From contig JAWUZG010000960.1 of the NCBI GenBank assembly GCA_036785705.1, forward strand, positions 62,001 through 126,000: a stretch of DNA of 64,000 nt, given 5' to 3'. Every line of letters starts with the position of its first letter. Position 1 is the first letter of the stretch. Both the position numbers and the translations under genes were made by a program. The notes under the pieces are model-generated. The model did not search any database. It was not told the origin of the DNA and saw only the letters and a program-made list of their open reading frames with translations. The stretch comes from Acanthornis magna (Eukaryota; Chordata; Aves; Passeriformes; Acanthizidae). Shown here one piece after another: positions 1-14,900 of the stretch.

Positions 1-1117
1 GCTTTAAAGGCACCTGAGTAGACTGCCGGCAGTTTTATGAGAGAGAAAAAAAGATGATAAGCAAACACTTCTCAGCCAGACCTACCTTGTCCAACTCTTT
101 TTCATATCAAAGCTAAAAAAATGTACAAAAACCCTGTCACCATTTCAGCTAATCAAATTCTGTGGTTGCTGGCCTGTGTGTGCACACACTGACCTCTACA
201 ATGTCATGACTTTCAGGTTGCTCATTGATTTCCAGGAATCAAAAATGCGATGTAAATAAGGAATTGCGAGTCAATTAGCTCTTATCACGAGCTCACAGTC
301 TGCGGCAATGGGATGACACGCGGCTCTGCATAACAATTGGAAACAAGGCTTTTCCAGCCAGGTAAATGTCCTCAAAGGCAAGACGTGTCCCCTTTCACAA
401 AAAGAGATGCAGTCAGCAACATGATTAAAGCCTCTGCACATGATACAGGACTGATTTTAACATTTGTCAGCAATTTCACATGGTATGAGCCCTCCCTTCC
501 CACTTATCCTGTACATGAGATACCAGTGTAATCACAGTTTCAGTCTGCACACAGAAGGAAAGCTTTTCTTTCCCTCCTTATTACTCTTCAATTCCATCAC
601 TGCCAGCTAACTGTAATGAAACTATTTGGAGCTTCTTTAAAATGCCTATCATTTACCATATGTTCATTTAATTTTTAAGAGACGGCTATATCGTGCAAGT
701 CGCAATTTTTCGCCTACCAATATATGCCATTAAAACGAATATTCATGTGGCATCACCTACCAGAGTCATTAAAAGGCTTGTAAACATAGCCCAGCAGTGC
801 CTCTGGCACTCTTAAATGATGAACTTTAACTCTCTGTCTGCAAGTGCTAATCTCAGTATCAACAGAAAAATAAATTATTGGCATCAATTATCATAGTTTA
901 GCAGTTTCATCAGCAAATTGGGATTTTTATAGTACCTCCAGCATGCACTTACCTTTATTAAAACTCGTTCAGATGTTACCCTTGACTCGTCCACACAAAC
1001 ACAAAACCACTTTAAATACATTGTAATTTTTGTTTATAGATTTCATGTAATTGTCATTATCAGAAAGGAAACCTTATTTTTTTAATTACAGAAATTTTAC
1101 CATTTATTATCTTAAAT
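1..1117. other. AT-rich noncoding DNA
   Basis: No ORF with coding character and no recognisable repeat was seen. The part from about 640 to 960 is non-repetitive, rich in TAAT-type motifs and of mixed composition, which is the look of a conserved noncoding element, but conservation cannot be judged from one sequence. The rest is ordinary intergenic vertebrate DNA. Confidence 0.6.
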
Positions 1118-1812
1118 CACAGAATCATAGAATGGCTTGGTTGGAAGAGACCTTAAAGATCATTTAATTCCAACCACCTTGACATGAGCAGGGACACTTT
1201 CCACTAGACCAGGTTGTTCAAACCCTCACTTAACCTGGGCTTTTACACTTTCAGGGATGGGACATACACACCTTTTCTGGGAAAACTGTTCCAGTGCCTC
1301 ACCATCCTCCCAGTAGAGAATTTCTTCCTCATATCTAATCAAAATCTACTCTCTTTCAGTTTAAAGACATTTCCCCTTGGAAAAAGCCCTTCTTTGTATT
1401 TCTTAGGCTCCCTTTAGGTCTTGGAAGGCTGCAACAAGATCTCCCCAAGGCCACCTCTTCCCCAGGCTGAACAATCCCAATTCTCTTTGTCTTTCTTCAC
1501 AGAAGTGCTCCATCCCTCTGATCATCTCTGTGATGCTCTTTGGACTCACTCCAACAGGTCCAAGTCCTTGCTGTGCTCAGAACCCCAGAGCTGGATGCAG
1601 CACCCCAGCTGGGGTCTCACCAAAGGAGAGGGGCAGAATCCCCTCCCTCACCCCACTGGCCACTCTCTCTTTGATGCAGCTCAGGGCATTTTGGATTTTC
1701 TTGGCTGGCTCATGTCCAGCCTCACATCTACCAGCACCCCCAAGTCCTTCTCCCCAGGGCTGCTCTCAGCCTGTTCACATGAGGTACTGCAGAACTTGAG
1801 TCTGAAATAAAG
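1118..1812 (-). repeat. CR1 LINE 3' fragment, antisense
   Basis: The plus strand starts with the antisense CR1 tail (CACAGAATCATAGAATGG) and continues through the usual antisense CR1 3' region: 'gttggaagagacctt', 'accaggttgttcaaaccc', then the 'ttccagtgcctcaccatcctcc' type stretch and the C-rich part to about 1.8 kb. CR1 is the dominant non-LTR retrotransposon of birds and ends in short ATTCTATG-type repeats rather than poly-A, so the element lies on the minus strand with its 3' end at 1118. It is 5' truncated and full of stops. The upstream limit near 1812 is approximate. Confidence 0.9.
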
Positions 1813-4800
1813 GCTCTATTGCCCTCCCTTTTGTGGAAATTTCTCAGTGTAAAGGCCAATCAAACAGTTTGTGTGTGGGAAAAGTGAGAACTGATAGCTG
1901 ATTAAGAGTTGTGTTGTTCAGAGCGTTCTACCCCGGCTTGTCCTTATACAATCAGTGTACAGGGGAACACACCCGAAGATCATATGGAATGAAAAGGTGC
2001 TGCCATTCCACACCCACAACATTTGGGGTGAGCCTCGCCCAACCTGACCTTGAACATGTCCAGGGCATCCACCAGCTCTCTGGACAACAATCTCTGTATT
2101 TGGTTAAACAATACAAAGAATACGTATTATTTTCCACAGCCTTAAAAGTGTGGGGTTTGCCTTCTTTTTTCCATATATGCCAGATTTCCTCCAGTCTAGG
2201 TGTAAGAGCTCACTTTGGGAGGACGTCGCTCCTGAAAAGAGTTAGGCTTTCTCAGAGTGCTCACACTTCAAAGGAGCAACCAAGAGCAACAGTTATCTGT
2301 TACTACTCTCCCTGGCCAGAATTTTCCCATCCTCTGCAGACACTGCCAGGAAGCAAACTCTTGCTTCATTTTATTTTAGGCAACAAAACAATTCTTTCTA
2401 AGCTGTCAGGCTTTTCAAAATATGAGTTCTTGTTGATATTCAGCTTTTTGGGAATGCAGCCTTAGTACAAAACCTGTGTGAAATCCAAGGACCTTTGAAA
2501 ATCTGGTCCTTGTGTGTGCCAGTTTCAACTATATAACATGCTGTATATACATGCTGAACATTCAGCATGTAAAAATGCTGGGCATGCAATCTTCCAAAAT
2601 GCTGGCAGTAACTGCCCAAGTGAGTCATTTACCAGAATAAACAAGGGATCTTACTCAAAGTAGGCAAGGAACTGCTCTGAATTTCCAGCAGTCTATTTTA
2701 TACAATGCCAGTGCAAATGTCTTTGCTTTTCATTTTGGTCATTATATCACTGAACAACTAAACAGATGGTATATGAACAGGATGCAAAACATTTAATAAT
2801 GCCAGGAAAGGTACAGTAATACCAACTGTTCTGGCCTGCTGACCTTGGTATAGTTTAGAAAACATTGAAAGAAAGATGCATGCCATTTTATTCTCTTTTT
2901 TTCCCTCCTGCTTCCTGTTTTGGTCTAACCTCTACAAAAGAGAAGCTAGAACCTGGAAATTAGACTTAGCTGTTTACATGCAAGGAGAATTCAACACATT
3001 TTACCTTGCCCATTTAGTACTAAAGATAGAAAAATAATGCAACCTGTAAAAGTGCTGCCTCTACAGCCTTATTATCCTTCCCAGGTCTATGGCCAAATAT
3101 CTCTATAGTACATTAATTATGACCAGAATTTGGCTACAGGTAATTATATAAGCTGAAGCTACCAAAAATTTAGCAAACTGCTCATCCTCGGATGAACTAT
3201 GGTGCTGGAATGGTAGGACAAGAGGGACACCTACCTCACCTTCCTTTAAAGCCCAAGAAGTGCAGCCTCTGAATAAGGATTGGTAAGATATCTGCTTTGT
3301 CGCCTTTCTTTCTGGACAAAGAGGAGAGGCCAGGAGCAGACAGTGTCCTTGAGTCAGGTTTTCAAGCCAAACACACATTGCAGATGGTGATATACAAAAA
3401 TAGGGACGTTAGAAATACTCCTACAATGATATAAGGCTCTTGATTTTGTCTTTGTCCCAAAGACATGCATTTTTTTCTAACATCTTAACTTCTAGAAAGT
3501 AAAACTAAGTAAAAGTCAGAAACGTCAAAGAGTTCATCAGCATTAACAGATCAAAAACCACTACAAAATTACAAAACAAGCCCCAACTAAAAACTAAATT
3601 AACCCAAGATTTGGGGGAAGTTATTTCAGTCTACATCTCTTATGCACATCTCATGACATTTTCATACTTTGGGTTAACTTTAGCATACACAGCTCACTCC
3701 TGCTTCCCTGCAAGGGTTGAACTACTTCCATTTTATATTGTCAGCTAGCTGCACAGACCCTAGCTTTGAAAACATAAAACCATAAATGTCTCATAAAAAC
3801 AATGATCTTAAAAATATTTGAGCATTTCAACTTTGTTGGGGGATCTTTGCATGAGAGCACACCACACCACAAAGGTGGATTTAGCAAAGTGGACTCAGTA
3901 AACATAGGAAAAAACCTTGTAAGGCCACCTGGCCGTTACAAGACAATTTTTCCCCCATATTTGAGCTTTTTTAATAAGAATGAAAAAAGGTGCTTCTAAC
4001 ATCCCTCTTAGCTAAGGTTCTCCCTCACTGAGCCAATAAACCTTCTTAAGCTATCTGAATTACTTTTTAAATTAAGAGAGCAGCACACATTCCTGCAAAT
4101 GAGAACAATAAGAGGTTTTTGGCAATGATCCTGCTCACTAATTATAATATTTCACATTTATGCACTGCCTTTCATCTCTCAGGGTTCTAGAGTGCTTCAC
4201 TAAACAGTGGACTCTGTCCACAACTGTTGCCTCCCAGTTATGTCACACTTGCTCACAGGACATGCGAAGTCTGACCGACTTCACAGCTGTTTGCCTCACA
4301 CACAGAGACAAAAATGCCACTGTTGACACTACATTCAATTAATTTCATTAATATAGAAAGCATAGGAATAATACATTCAAGTCAAGGAAACTGGCCCGAT
4401 CCAATTGAATCTGGTTGAAAAAGGAAGATGCTACAACCAGGCAAACCTACAGTACCTTAAAAGCAATGGCAGCAGCGGAGGTACATCTCCTAAATTCCTC
4501 CTGAGAGCAGGGATGTTCCCAGTGTTTACAGTTACACATTAGAACCCCTGCCATGGGTGAAGACACTCACACTGGATTGTTTATTATGGCTGCATTTGAC
4601 CATGAGGATGTTACTCAAAACCAAAGGCCACATGCCAGCATTCCTCATGGTTGTGGGTCCTCCCTCCAGAAGCTGATCACACAAAGTGAACCACTATGGC
4701 CACACTGTCACTGAAGCATAAAAAAACAGCTCTCCCAACCAAGAAAACCGTGTACAGACTATGTCTGGGTGCCACCTGTTGACGAAACAGCACTAACAAG

Positions 4801-7800
4801 TCTGCTCAAATACATTAACTGAAGTAAAACCACTCCCAACAAAAACATCTCTAGCTGAGAAAGCCCCCACAGCATGGCCCTGTAGGCTTCACACAATCCC
4901 CTGCTGGTCTTCATTTCTGACCAACAAAAGCTGGGAAGATGGAGCAACTCCCACAGTCAAGGTCTTGGCAGAAAAACAGTGCCTGCCCTCCTGCACTCCC
5001 CCACCACCAAAATCACAGCTGGGCTCAGCATGGGGCCATTTTCTCCCAGGCTTTTTTCTATTAAATATAAGGGATTGTTATTTTGTTTTGTGTTAACAAC
5101 TGAAAAGTGGTTTTTTTACCCCTGCAAAGCACTGCCATCCCTTAGATCCACAGACTTTGTGTGAGTGCAGAGCTGTGCAATCCATCAGGGAAATCTGTGA
5201 TTTTGTCCATTGTGCTGGTTGAGTTGTGAGAAGGGCTGTAATGGGAGCTTTCATGGCCCCAGTAATTCATAGCAAGACACTGCACTAGTGCACATAATCA
5301 CATGCTGAAGAGGAAAAGGCATTTTGGCAGCAAGGGAGGTGCAGGGATCTGCAGGAGGTGGCTCTGGCTCCAGCCACGGCTGCTCAGGTCACAGGTCCAG
5401 CAGCACAAGCATAAGCTCCCCACACATCTCTTACAGAAACAACAGCAGTCTGAATCTCATCAGAGTCGCACTGGTTTTAACCCCACACAAACTTCAAAGT
5501 TTTCTTGATTTACACACATAAAAGATCAAAATAAGCCCCCCCACCATCTTCAGCTCATTGTAAACAAAAAAAATTCTTGCAAGTCTGACTGGCCCAAAAA
5601 TCAAAGTCCCTGAGCCTTTGCGGGGAGGCAATAAATCTGAACCTTTCACAAAATATTTTTTTCAAATAATTGCCAGTTGGGGTTGTGTTTCTCATTTAGA
5701 AACTTCCATATAATTACAATATTAAAAGAAACATGGTAAAAAGTGTGACAAGACAGAGCAATTTTAATTTCTGCAAGTATGAAACAATTACAGAAGAAGG
5801 ACTCACACTCTGCTGAGAGAAACCCCATATCCAGGGCTCAGTGAGCTAACCAGGAGAGAATACAATTTGCATAATGTTCAATTAGCAGCATAAATATATG
5901 CTAATCATACTCAGCTGCAAGCATCTTGCTTTATCTCATGTGCTTTGTACAACAAAGTAGTATAAAAAATTAAAGAAAAGCTTGTGTTGCAAAACTTAAA
6001 GGCAAATCCAAACTTCCTCCAAGTTGAAGCTTGTTCTATAGCTTGGGATCTTTAGAAGATTTCAGGCAGAGCAGTCCCTGGAGTCTCTTTAACTTTCCCC
6101 ACACTGACCCACTACCAGCTTATCTCTGCAAAGACCTGCTGACTTACTGTTCTCAATACACCATTTTCATCTTGCAGACTTTCCATCTGCTTCACTAAGT
6201 TCCAGATCAAGCACAAGTGGTTTCAAAGTTGTTTAAAGCCTAAGTTGCCACCATCAGCAGTTAAGCACAACAAAGCATCTAACCTGACAGGTCCCACTGT
6301 AATAAAAAAATCAAAATAAGGGGGTTCTAAATTAATTTCTCTAAAAGGCAGGGTTACTCATGACTGCAACTTGGGTTATAGCAAGTCTGTGGGAACATAG
6401 AAATGCATTAACTGGTGACCAGAACACATACATTCTGGTTAGTTTCTTCACAGGTGTTTATAAAATACTTCTAAGTGCAGGTAAACAAGTATTTTACATT
6501 AATTTCTGGTATTTTGTTGAGGGGGAAAAAAGACACCTATAAATCTCCGCATTAGCAAACTCAGATCATTTGCAGATGCATATACCACTCCAGACACAGC
6601 AGGAAGAAAGCCAATCAAACATAAATAAAAGCAGAAGTTGAGATTCAGGCTTTAAACCAATAAAATATTACTTAAGTAAGGGACTTAGCAAAATCTAAGA
6701 CACAATTTTAAAGCCTGGTGATGATAGCAAGAGTGGTAGTGACTTTAAGGGAATGCTTTAGGGTTTTCTATGTCAAAATAAATGCAGACTCAATGCAAAA
6801 TATTTGCAAATGAGAGAAGTGAGATCTTTGTATATTTTGTGCAGATATATATAAGCATGTAAGAAAGTTCAGACCTAAAAAGAAGCTTTTTTGGTATGGG
6901 CGCTGCATGTGTATGCATTTTCTGTTGATTCAAAATCAAAACAGATTAGGAAAATCAATACTCAATTCCTTTTCTAGATTTTTATCCACTGTAATACACA
7001 AAAGCAATTTAAGTGCTGGCTGCACTGGATCCTTACTTCAGCATTTATTAGATGAGTATATTTGTCATTCCTTCTGACAAATAATAGATAACAGGTGACA
7101 AATCAAGATTGTTTTATTTTTGGAGTATTTTTTTAAATGTAAGCAAAACAGAAAACTTTTTAAAAAAAATATATATTTAGTTTCTGATGCTAGGAGAGGC
7201 AAGAGTCAGAAAAAGCATCAGCCATTATTAACCATGACCAAAACCACTCATATTACAGGAGTCCACGGGCTTTCTAAAATGTTGCCACTAGAAAATGAGG
7301 AAGAAAGGCTGGTGTCATGATTAGCTGACTGTTCTACAACTTTGAATAATCACTGTGTGTTCAAGACCACCCTGTATGGAGACCATCATTCTCTCACAGT
7401 GATGTTGACTGGTTTGCAGACTAAAGCTATAGAAACAAGAAAGAAACAGATTTATGCTGGTCTACAGAAGAGACATGAAAATTTTAACCACAAATTACAT
7501 CAAAATATTCTGGTCCCCTCACAGGATGAGACAGTTTGGGTGCTGAATTTTGGCTGCAGTCAAGTGTACCATCTAATTTTAAAATTATAAAATTATATTC
7601 TAATTATCTGACCACACTTTAAGTCAACTAAGAGTACTTTTTTCCTAACAAAGATTTTTAAAATTCTGTTCACCTTAATCTGTGTTACCCTTCTATCTTT
7701 TGAACAGTGTCGACTACACTAATTGTCCACGTTATATCCAAAAAACCGAGCTTTTGCCTTTTGCCTGTATCAAGGACTCTAATTTTTCATCCATTTCCTT

Positions 7801-10800
7801 CATGTTCCGGTCCTCCTCCATTTTCAGTATGCAGTAGGATGTCTATGAAATTCATGTGTTACTATTTGTTTTTCAGAATCTCTTGAAATTGCAGCACAAT
7901 GAAAAGAAAATTAGTCCCAGCTCCAGGAGAAGGAATCCCATTAAACAGTAAGGGCAAACACACAAATTGCCTGGTACTGAAAATAAATAGCAAGCTGAAA
8001 CACATGACTAGATGGACTGTAGCATCTGCCTAGTGTGTTTTCATACTCTGATTCAGATGAAAATAATCAATAAAAAGGAGGACTGTCCATCAAAATCAGT
8101 GAAAAGTTTAAACCAGAGGAAGTTATACAGGAGATGCTCTACAGTCACAAATTCAGGAGACAGGAAAACAAAAATAACAAGCAGAACTTTAAACAAAGCA
8201 CATGAAAATTACAGCCACTAGTGAAAAAACAGGATGTTACAAAAAAGCTTAATGGATGGGGAACTGAATAAAAGCAATCTGAAAATAACTACAGATCTTT
8301 TAAACATAAACTATCATAGACTGAGGAGATTTTGTATTATGAATAAGGCTAAGGAAAGTAAGCTGACAGAGACAAAAGTTATGATTTCAACAACTTTCAT
8401 TCAGTGAAGCAAAAAATGAACAATTTCAGGGACAGAAATCTATATACCCATTCCTGTCACACAAAATAGTACATTAGCAGAGCAGCTAATGTCCAAAACT
8501 TACTTATCACGTTCTTTTATTCCTAAATCACAGTCACACTCCCTCTGCTCTGTGTTAAACTGGATGACTGCAATTGCTGCCTCAGCACTTCTTCACTTCT
8601 CACTCGAATCCCAGAATATAAGGTATTGGACAAAAGACATGCCTGGTTTGGCAAAATTAGTCAGCTTCCCTCTCCACATCCATAACACGTAGATCATCTG
8701 CTCAAAACACAAGGGCTAAAATACCATAATTTCTAGGATATTTGTGGTACTTTAAAGACATCTGCGCTCTAGAAACTGAATTGAGACCTCTAAAGTACTT
8801 CATACAAGTCCTCCAGCAGTTGTTAAATGGTAATGACTTTTACAGAGGGGGAAAGATTAGCTTTTGTCTTTTTAATACATTATCTAATTCTCAGCTGGAA
8901 TAAAGCACTGAAAACAGCTAATTTCTGCAGAATTCCTTTCCTTTTCTCATGGTCAAAATCATCTGTACCTTTCAACACACTTCAAACACTAAATAAGAAT
9001 TCATCTAAGAAATTACTGAAAGTTTTTTCAAAATAGCCTAATGATAATCCAAATGTGTAATACTCATTATTATTAATGTAAAGTACATGTGTAAAGGAAA
9101 GGAGACTGTACACCTTGAGACCAAGTATTGCACTGCTCCATGAAACTGAAAAGTTACTGCCATTCATACCAAGCAACTGAAGTACAAACATTTCTTTTAC
9201 ACCGTACCAAAACTATATCAAAGTGTGCTCCAGAGATGAGGGTTTTCTTGGTGGCACTACACCTGTTCATTTCATGAGGTTTTAATAGTTGGGATGATAG
9301 AAACTGAGCTCTAAAAGGACCTCTTAGACATAACGGAGTTATTCCCTTAAGCTTCATGACCGAAATATATTCACAGACAATTTAAAGAAAAGATTACTCA
9401 AAAATATAAATGTGTATATCTAATAATTTTTTTAAAATACACTTTCATTTCTCATACCTCAGAGGCTCCTTCTTACCTGTCTTCTGGGGAGGAAAAAGAA
9501 AGAATTTACAACATGCAAAAGGACTGTAAGCCATCTTCATTAACATTGTTTGTGATTAGTACAACACTTAAACCCCACCTGATTAACTGATTAACTGGAG
9601 AAAAACAAACAGATACTATGCTATGCAAGAGAAACTAGAAGAACTCTGGTAAGGGTTGAACAGTGAGGTCAAGATTGTTATGAACAGAAATACATTGCAA
9701 GTCCTGTTTCATAAATATTTGTGTATTTATGTTTATAAAACATCTTCACTGTTAGTTCTGATGAAAGCACTACAATGACTCGATGGGCAGGTTAATAATC
9801 AGTGTTCTTTCACCCTGATGTGGGCCTTTATAAAACTACATTTTCTTTTGTCAAAGCTGCAGCTGTACTGAAAGCTCGTTCCTTCTTGAACATTCATTTA
9901 ATTTCTGAACATATAGATGGTATTATTGCGTAAACTTATTTAAGAGGTCAACTCCATTCCTCTGGAGCTGCATAAGCTTTAAAAATACCTATCACAACAC
10001 AAAATTTCCACTTCAAAACTTCTGAATTCCCAGGCAAAGCCATTTTTTTAAGCATTTACCTTTTCAAAAAATAAGAAAATAAACAAACAAACAAAACTGC
10101 TAGCATTATAATAAATATCACCAAGCTCAAATTATAATTCTGGGCATGTGTTTTCTCTGCCTACTGGATTTCAGTCCTGAGAAGTCCCATTTCTCCCTGA
10201 GAAGTTCTTTCACCATGCAGCAGCTCAGACCTGTTTGTGGGGCTGTCCCCAGCCCCAGAGCTCTCACCTTATAGCTTGTCTGCATGGTACTGAAAACACC
10301 GATCACCTCGGGAACCCTCAGCTATATTAGATATAATTACTCAAATGATGACAAATTGGGAAGGAAGTTTACCATGCACTGATTAATTAAAGAAACAAAA
10401 CCAGAATACCTGTGGCTAAAACTCTTTGGGGACTTCTGCCTCCAGCTCTCCCCCAGCACTCAGTCCTCCCCTTACCCTCCCAGGCTGTGGAAATAGGCAC
10501 TTTTCAGAATAACTAAGGATGCCCTGCCTATGTCACTCCTGGGACACCCCAGCTTTCCTACAAGCAGCCACAGCTGCACACATGAAAGGGTACAGACCAT
10601 AAACCCAAATCATCAAACCCAGATTAGTTTCTTCTGAAGAGATCATTATTTCTTTTAAGCTGAGGAAAACGTCCCGTCTCCAAATTCTCTTTCCCCTGCC
10701 AAAAAGAAGGCAGATCCCCCCTCCTATATCCAGGGGTTAAAAACAAAAAGCCTGCTCACAACCTGTGAAACTAACAAAAGACAAACTGAACACTATCTCA

Positions 10801-11940
10801 GATATCACCTTGTACTCAGTACCGACGGCAGTAATTGAACCTCATATTCTCTAAATTACGGTTTAATTATTTGTAGTATAAAAATTGGATGGGATGATGA
10901 ACCCTTTTCCTCTTTTATATCTTTGCCTCATTCACATGCCCATGCCAAAAGCCATCACAACATGCAGCAAAAGAGTGTTATTTTCACCACTCCCAATGGC
11001 AAAGACCCTCTGGAGCAAGTGTTCTTTGCATACATTTGGCCTTCTGAGTCTGAGGTCTTCTGGAAGGAAATCACTACACTTTAACACCCTGAACATGAAT
11101 TTTCAATAGACATCCAAACAGATTGCTCTCTCACTCTTTGTCTGGAATAAAATATACTTAATTTTGGATTGTAAAAGTAAATAACATAAGTAAGTACATT
11201 CTGGGAGTTAAGTATAAATGACAAAAACATATGTTACACCAGTGTTTATACAGAAGCATAGATCACATTTCTTTATACACTCTGGTTATTGTCTTTCTAA
11301 GCACTGATACAATCCCTTGAATATGAATGATGTTTCCTGTAAAATAAATACCACAAAATCATCCTACATAGCTGGCTGGAGTGTATTACTCTGAGGACAA
11401 ATATATCTTTTGAACTCTACACAGACCACTGAGTATGGGGCTGAGAAGACCAGGGGTCTGCTTTCAGCCCTGATGCTGCCTAATGAGCAGCTACAGCAGC
11501 TTTTGATAGGGAAGTCTAACATTTCTGTGTCCCATTTCCACACATGCAGAATGGGAATAATGACTTTTTTTTTTAACAAATAATCTTGTGAGCAACAGGT
11601 GAAAACACGGTAATACAAGCTTATTTTATCCAATGTGTCAAGCTTTCTCCGTGCAATCTCATTTGTATTATTCATGCATGAAGGATGCAAGAGAAAGATC
11701 CTTCAGCATCACAATGCTAAAATTGTTCTCCTTCGCTATTCCCTGCTGCTGCTGTAACATATTTTGCGGCCAGACTCCAGTACGGCTGGTGTTAAACAAA
11801 CAGGAATGGTACCTACATCTGCTCAGAAAAGGGTTGCTTAGCAACTGCAATCAAAGGGTGTTTTATCCTCACCAATCTACTGTAAATTAATAGAATTCTC
11901 TCTACAATATTCTAACACTTTTAGTGGCTATATAAATGGT
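1813..11940. other. Intergenic AT-rich DNA
   Basis: About 10 kb without a supported gene. Short ORFs are scattered on both strands at the density expected by chance, none with recognisable protein features or paired splice signals that I could follow. Apart from the weak CR1 scrap near 2.04-2.11 kb no dispersed repeat was recognised. Confidence 0.55.
2036..2110 (-). repeat. Possible short CR1 scrap, antisense
   Basis: The stretch 'caacctgaccttgaaca' followed by 'ccagggcatccaccagctct' resembles the antisense CR1 3' region seen intact at 1.1-1.8 kb, but it is short and isolated. It could be an old, diverged fragment or a chance match. Confidence 0.35.
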
Positions 11941-14900
11941 TGTTTATTATTATTATTATTTTTATTTTGTAGCTAATGTGTTTCATTTCATGATCTGATT
12001 CAGGCAAAAAACAGAGCAGCTAGAAAAGGTCATATTATGAAGCACAAAAAGGTTCAGAGACTTGTTTGCTGTAGAAATATTCTTTGACAGCTCATTGCGT
12101 TTATTTACTATACCCTTTTCTTATGCCATTTCAGAATCTATTTCAGCTGCCCCACGGGAGCATGAAGCCATTAGCCTGAATTATCATTCTGAATGCAGAT
12201 TTCACAAGGTAACACCAAATCATGAAGGTTTTGATTCCTGTAGCTACTGAGATGCTTTCCCTTTGGAGAGGTTACAGGTCTGCCATTTGTTTGCATACTA
12301 ACAGCATTGATTTTCAGTATACCTGACACTGGCGTGTTCATTTATCATATATGTAATAGCTGAATACCAGAAGGTGTGCTGCAGAGTGCATGTCAACACA
12401 TAGAAAAGAAATTAGTATATCTGAGATATTAAACAGGCTATGCAAGCGAGGAAACAATCAAACATGGAGCAAAGAAAGCTGGTAGAGCCTATTCATCAGG
12501 TTTTAGCAAGTTTCATTTCCAGCCATGCTGAAATGGGAGCAGAATTTTGATTTAAAAGGCTTTTACTGAGGACACTGAAGCAAAAAAGCTGGGACTTATT
12601 GGTGAACATTAAAGGTCGCATACTCTCCTCATCACGAAATAGCTTTTAGTAGCAGGAGGATCAAAAAGGCTGGTAGAACCCAGATGAGCCCATATACCTC
12701 CTTTCTTCCACTATGTCCAGACATACTTTCACCAGGTGTGCATCTGAGCCTGCAAATGTCCTGGTCTACAGCCAGCCCTCAAACTGTCCTCTATTCCAGC
12801 TGCCCTTTGCTCTCCACATTCCACACCACACCCATGGTCCATGTGTATTTAAATGGTATGCAATTATTTAAATTCCTCCATCTGTCTCCCCACAACCTTA
12901 CACATATTAATTCTTGGAGGGAAAATGGCTTTGCTATTTGCTAGATGCCAGCATTCACCTGGACAGCAGCCAGCGGAGCAGGTTGTTAAACAAACATCCT
13001 GATGGAACAAAACCAAGTGTGAAGCAGCAACACAGAGAAGAATACACTTGTACTCAAACAGAAACCTCCTAGAAGAACCCAGGCAAAGCCAGGAAACAAC
13101 AAAACAAGCAAGCTTTCATTTGTTTTGTCCGTAACTGTAATAAAGGTGAGGAAGTTGAAAGTGCTTTGCTTAGAGGAGCCCTCCACACTTCTCCTCCCTC
13201 ATATCAGTGCTCTGTACTCCATGCAATCCAACATCAAAAGCAACTCTGGCCAAAACAGCTCCTTAATTTTTCTGCTGTGCTTGTCTCTGATTAAAGCGTG
13301 AACTTTAATGTAAACAGCACTTTATCTGAGGGCAGGAATTCACACAAAACCACCAAAACAGTAAGATGCAAGGTGGACTCTTGGTACTTCCAGAAACTAC
13401 TGCAGGCTCAAGCCGTGGATGCAGCAACTACAATTTAGCACGATCTGTGCTTATATCAGTTTTCATACTCTTAAAATATGCACTATATTTGTGCAGTTCC
13501 CTCAGCAAGAGAACTGAGGTATATCCTGTGAGAGTAGCAGCTAAAGATCCAGAAGTTTGATGCAAGATTGCTTAATAATTCCACAACTCTCTTGAAAATG
13601 TACTTTAAAATAATACATAAACTCTTTAGAGATGGGGGCTGGTTTGTTTGTTTAAAGAGGCATGTTCAATTTTTGTATTTTCAATCCAGGAAATGTATAG
13701 GTGGTAAATGCTGACAAAACTCAGCTTAAAAATATATTTCTCCACAGTCGACTTATCCAGCCTGGAGAGTCCTAAACTGAGGATTCTCTAGAATGTAAAA
13801 TGTTCCATAATTCCAATCCTTCTTCTAGATACTTCATTCAGCTCTACCACGCCTCTGTGAACGGAGAGGGAAGAAGGGTCCAAATGTGAGAGAACCACCA
13901 ACCCACGATCTGGTACTGATGTTCCCTGCTCTGTTTTCCAATTTCTTTTCCAATAATTTCTACTCTTCCTTTTGAGGTTCTGATGTGTTCCCCTCTCTTG
14001 TGCGCCATTTAAGATTTCTCTACACAGAATTGGATCCAGCATTAATCCCCACAGTATGCAAGCTCTTTCCGTTATCATGTATGAGTATGCTGTGCTGCGT
14101 GCACCCATACTGGACTTCACCGCTGCCCTCTCTCCTTCAGCTGAGCTAACAAATATACCTTTTCTGTTTTATCTTTCAACCAATGGCTAATTCTCTTACT
14201 TCACAGGAATTTAATATCTTTGAGAGCCTTTAATGAGAGACTTCCCTTGCATACACTTGCAGAGACCATCAGGGAATTACACTGATTTCTGAAGCATGAC
14301 TTCTCTTTACAAATGCTGTGTTGGCTCTTCTCCATATGGCCTTTAAATTCACATTAATTAAGAGCCACATGCCCGTAATTTTCAATTTTTACCACAATTC
14401 CTATTCAGTTCCTCTGAAATACTCTTTTGTGATTTACCTTGGAGCTTCTTTTTTTCACTAACATGTCATTAGCCTCCTGAAGTCACAAGGTAACAAAGTG
14501 GCTTTCAACAGCAAGTTGCACACTAAATGCTTTAGCTACTTCTTCACATTCATAGTAACAATGCCCTGTTAATTTTTCCTATTGGATCCACACCCTTGCA
14601 TATCAGCTGTTCAAATCGAAACTGATATTTCCTGTAAAGGAGACCGAGTTGGAACTAATGCCTTCTAGAATGCTGTTAAAAATTATAAAGAAAATTTTGC
14701 ACAGAACAGCCCCACAACACCTAAATTTACCTTATTTATGTAGTTCTTTTACAAAGACATATACATAAACATGAGTTTCAGAAAAGCTCAGAGTCTTTTA
14801 CTGAGATAAAAACTAGTAACAAATTAATTATGGCAAAGACACAAGGCAGCACAAATATCTTGAAAAGGTGCTTTTTGTTCTTTGATCTCATATGAAAGAA

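Noticed and set aside
1421..1810. 129-codon ORF
   Set aside because: Lies entirely inside the antisense CR1 fragment.
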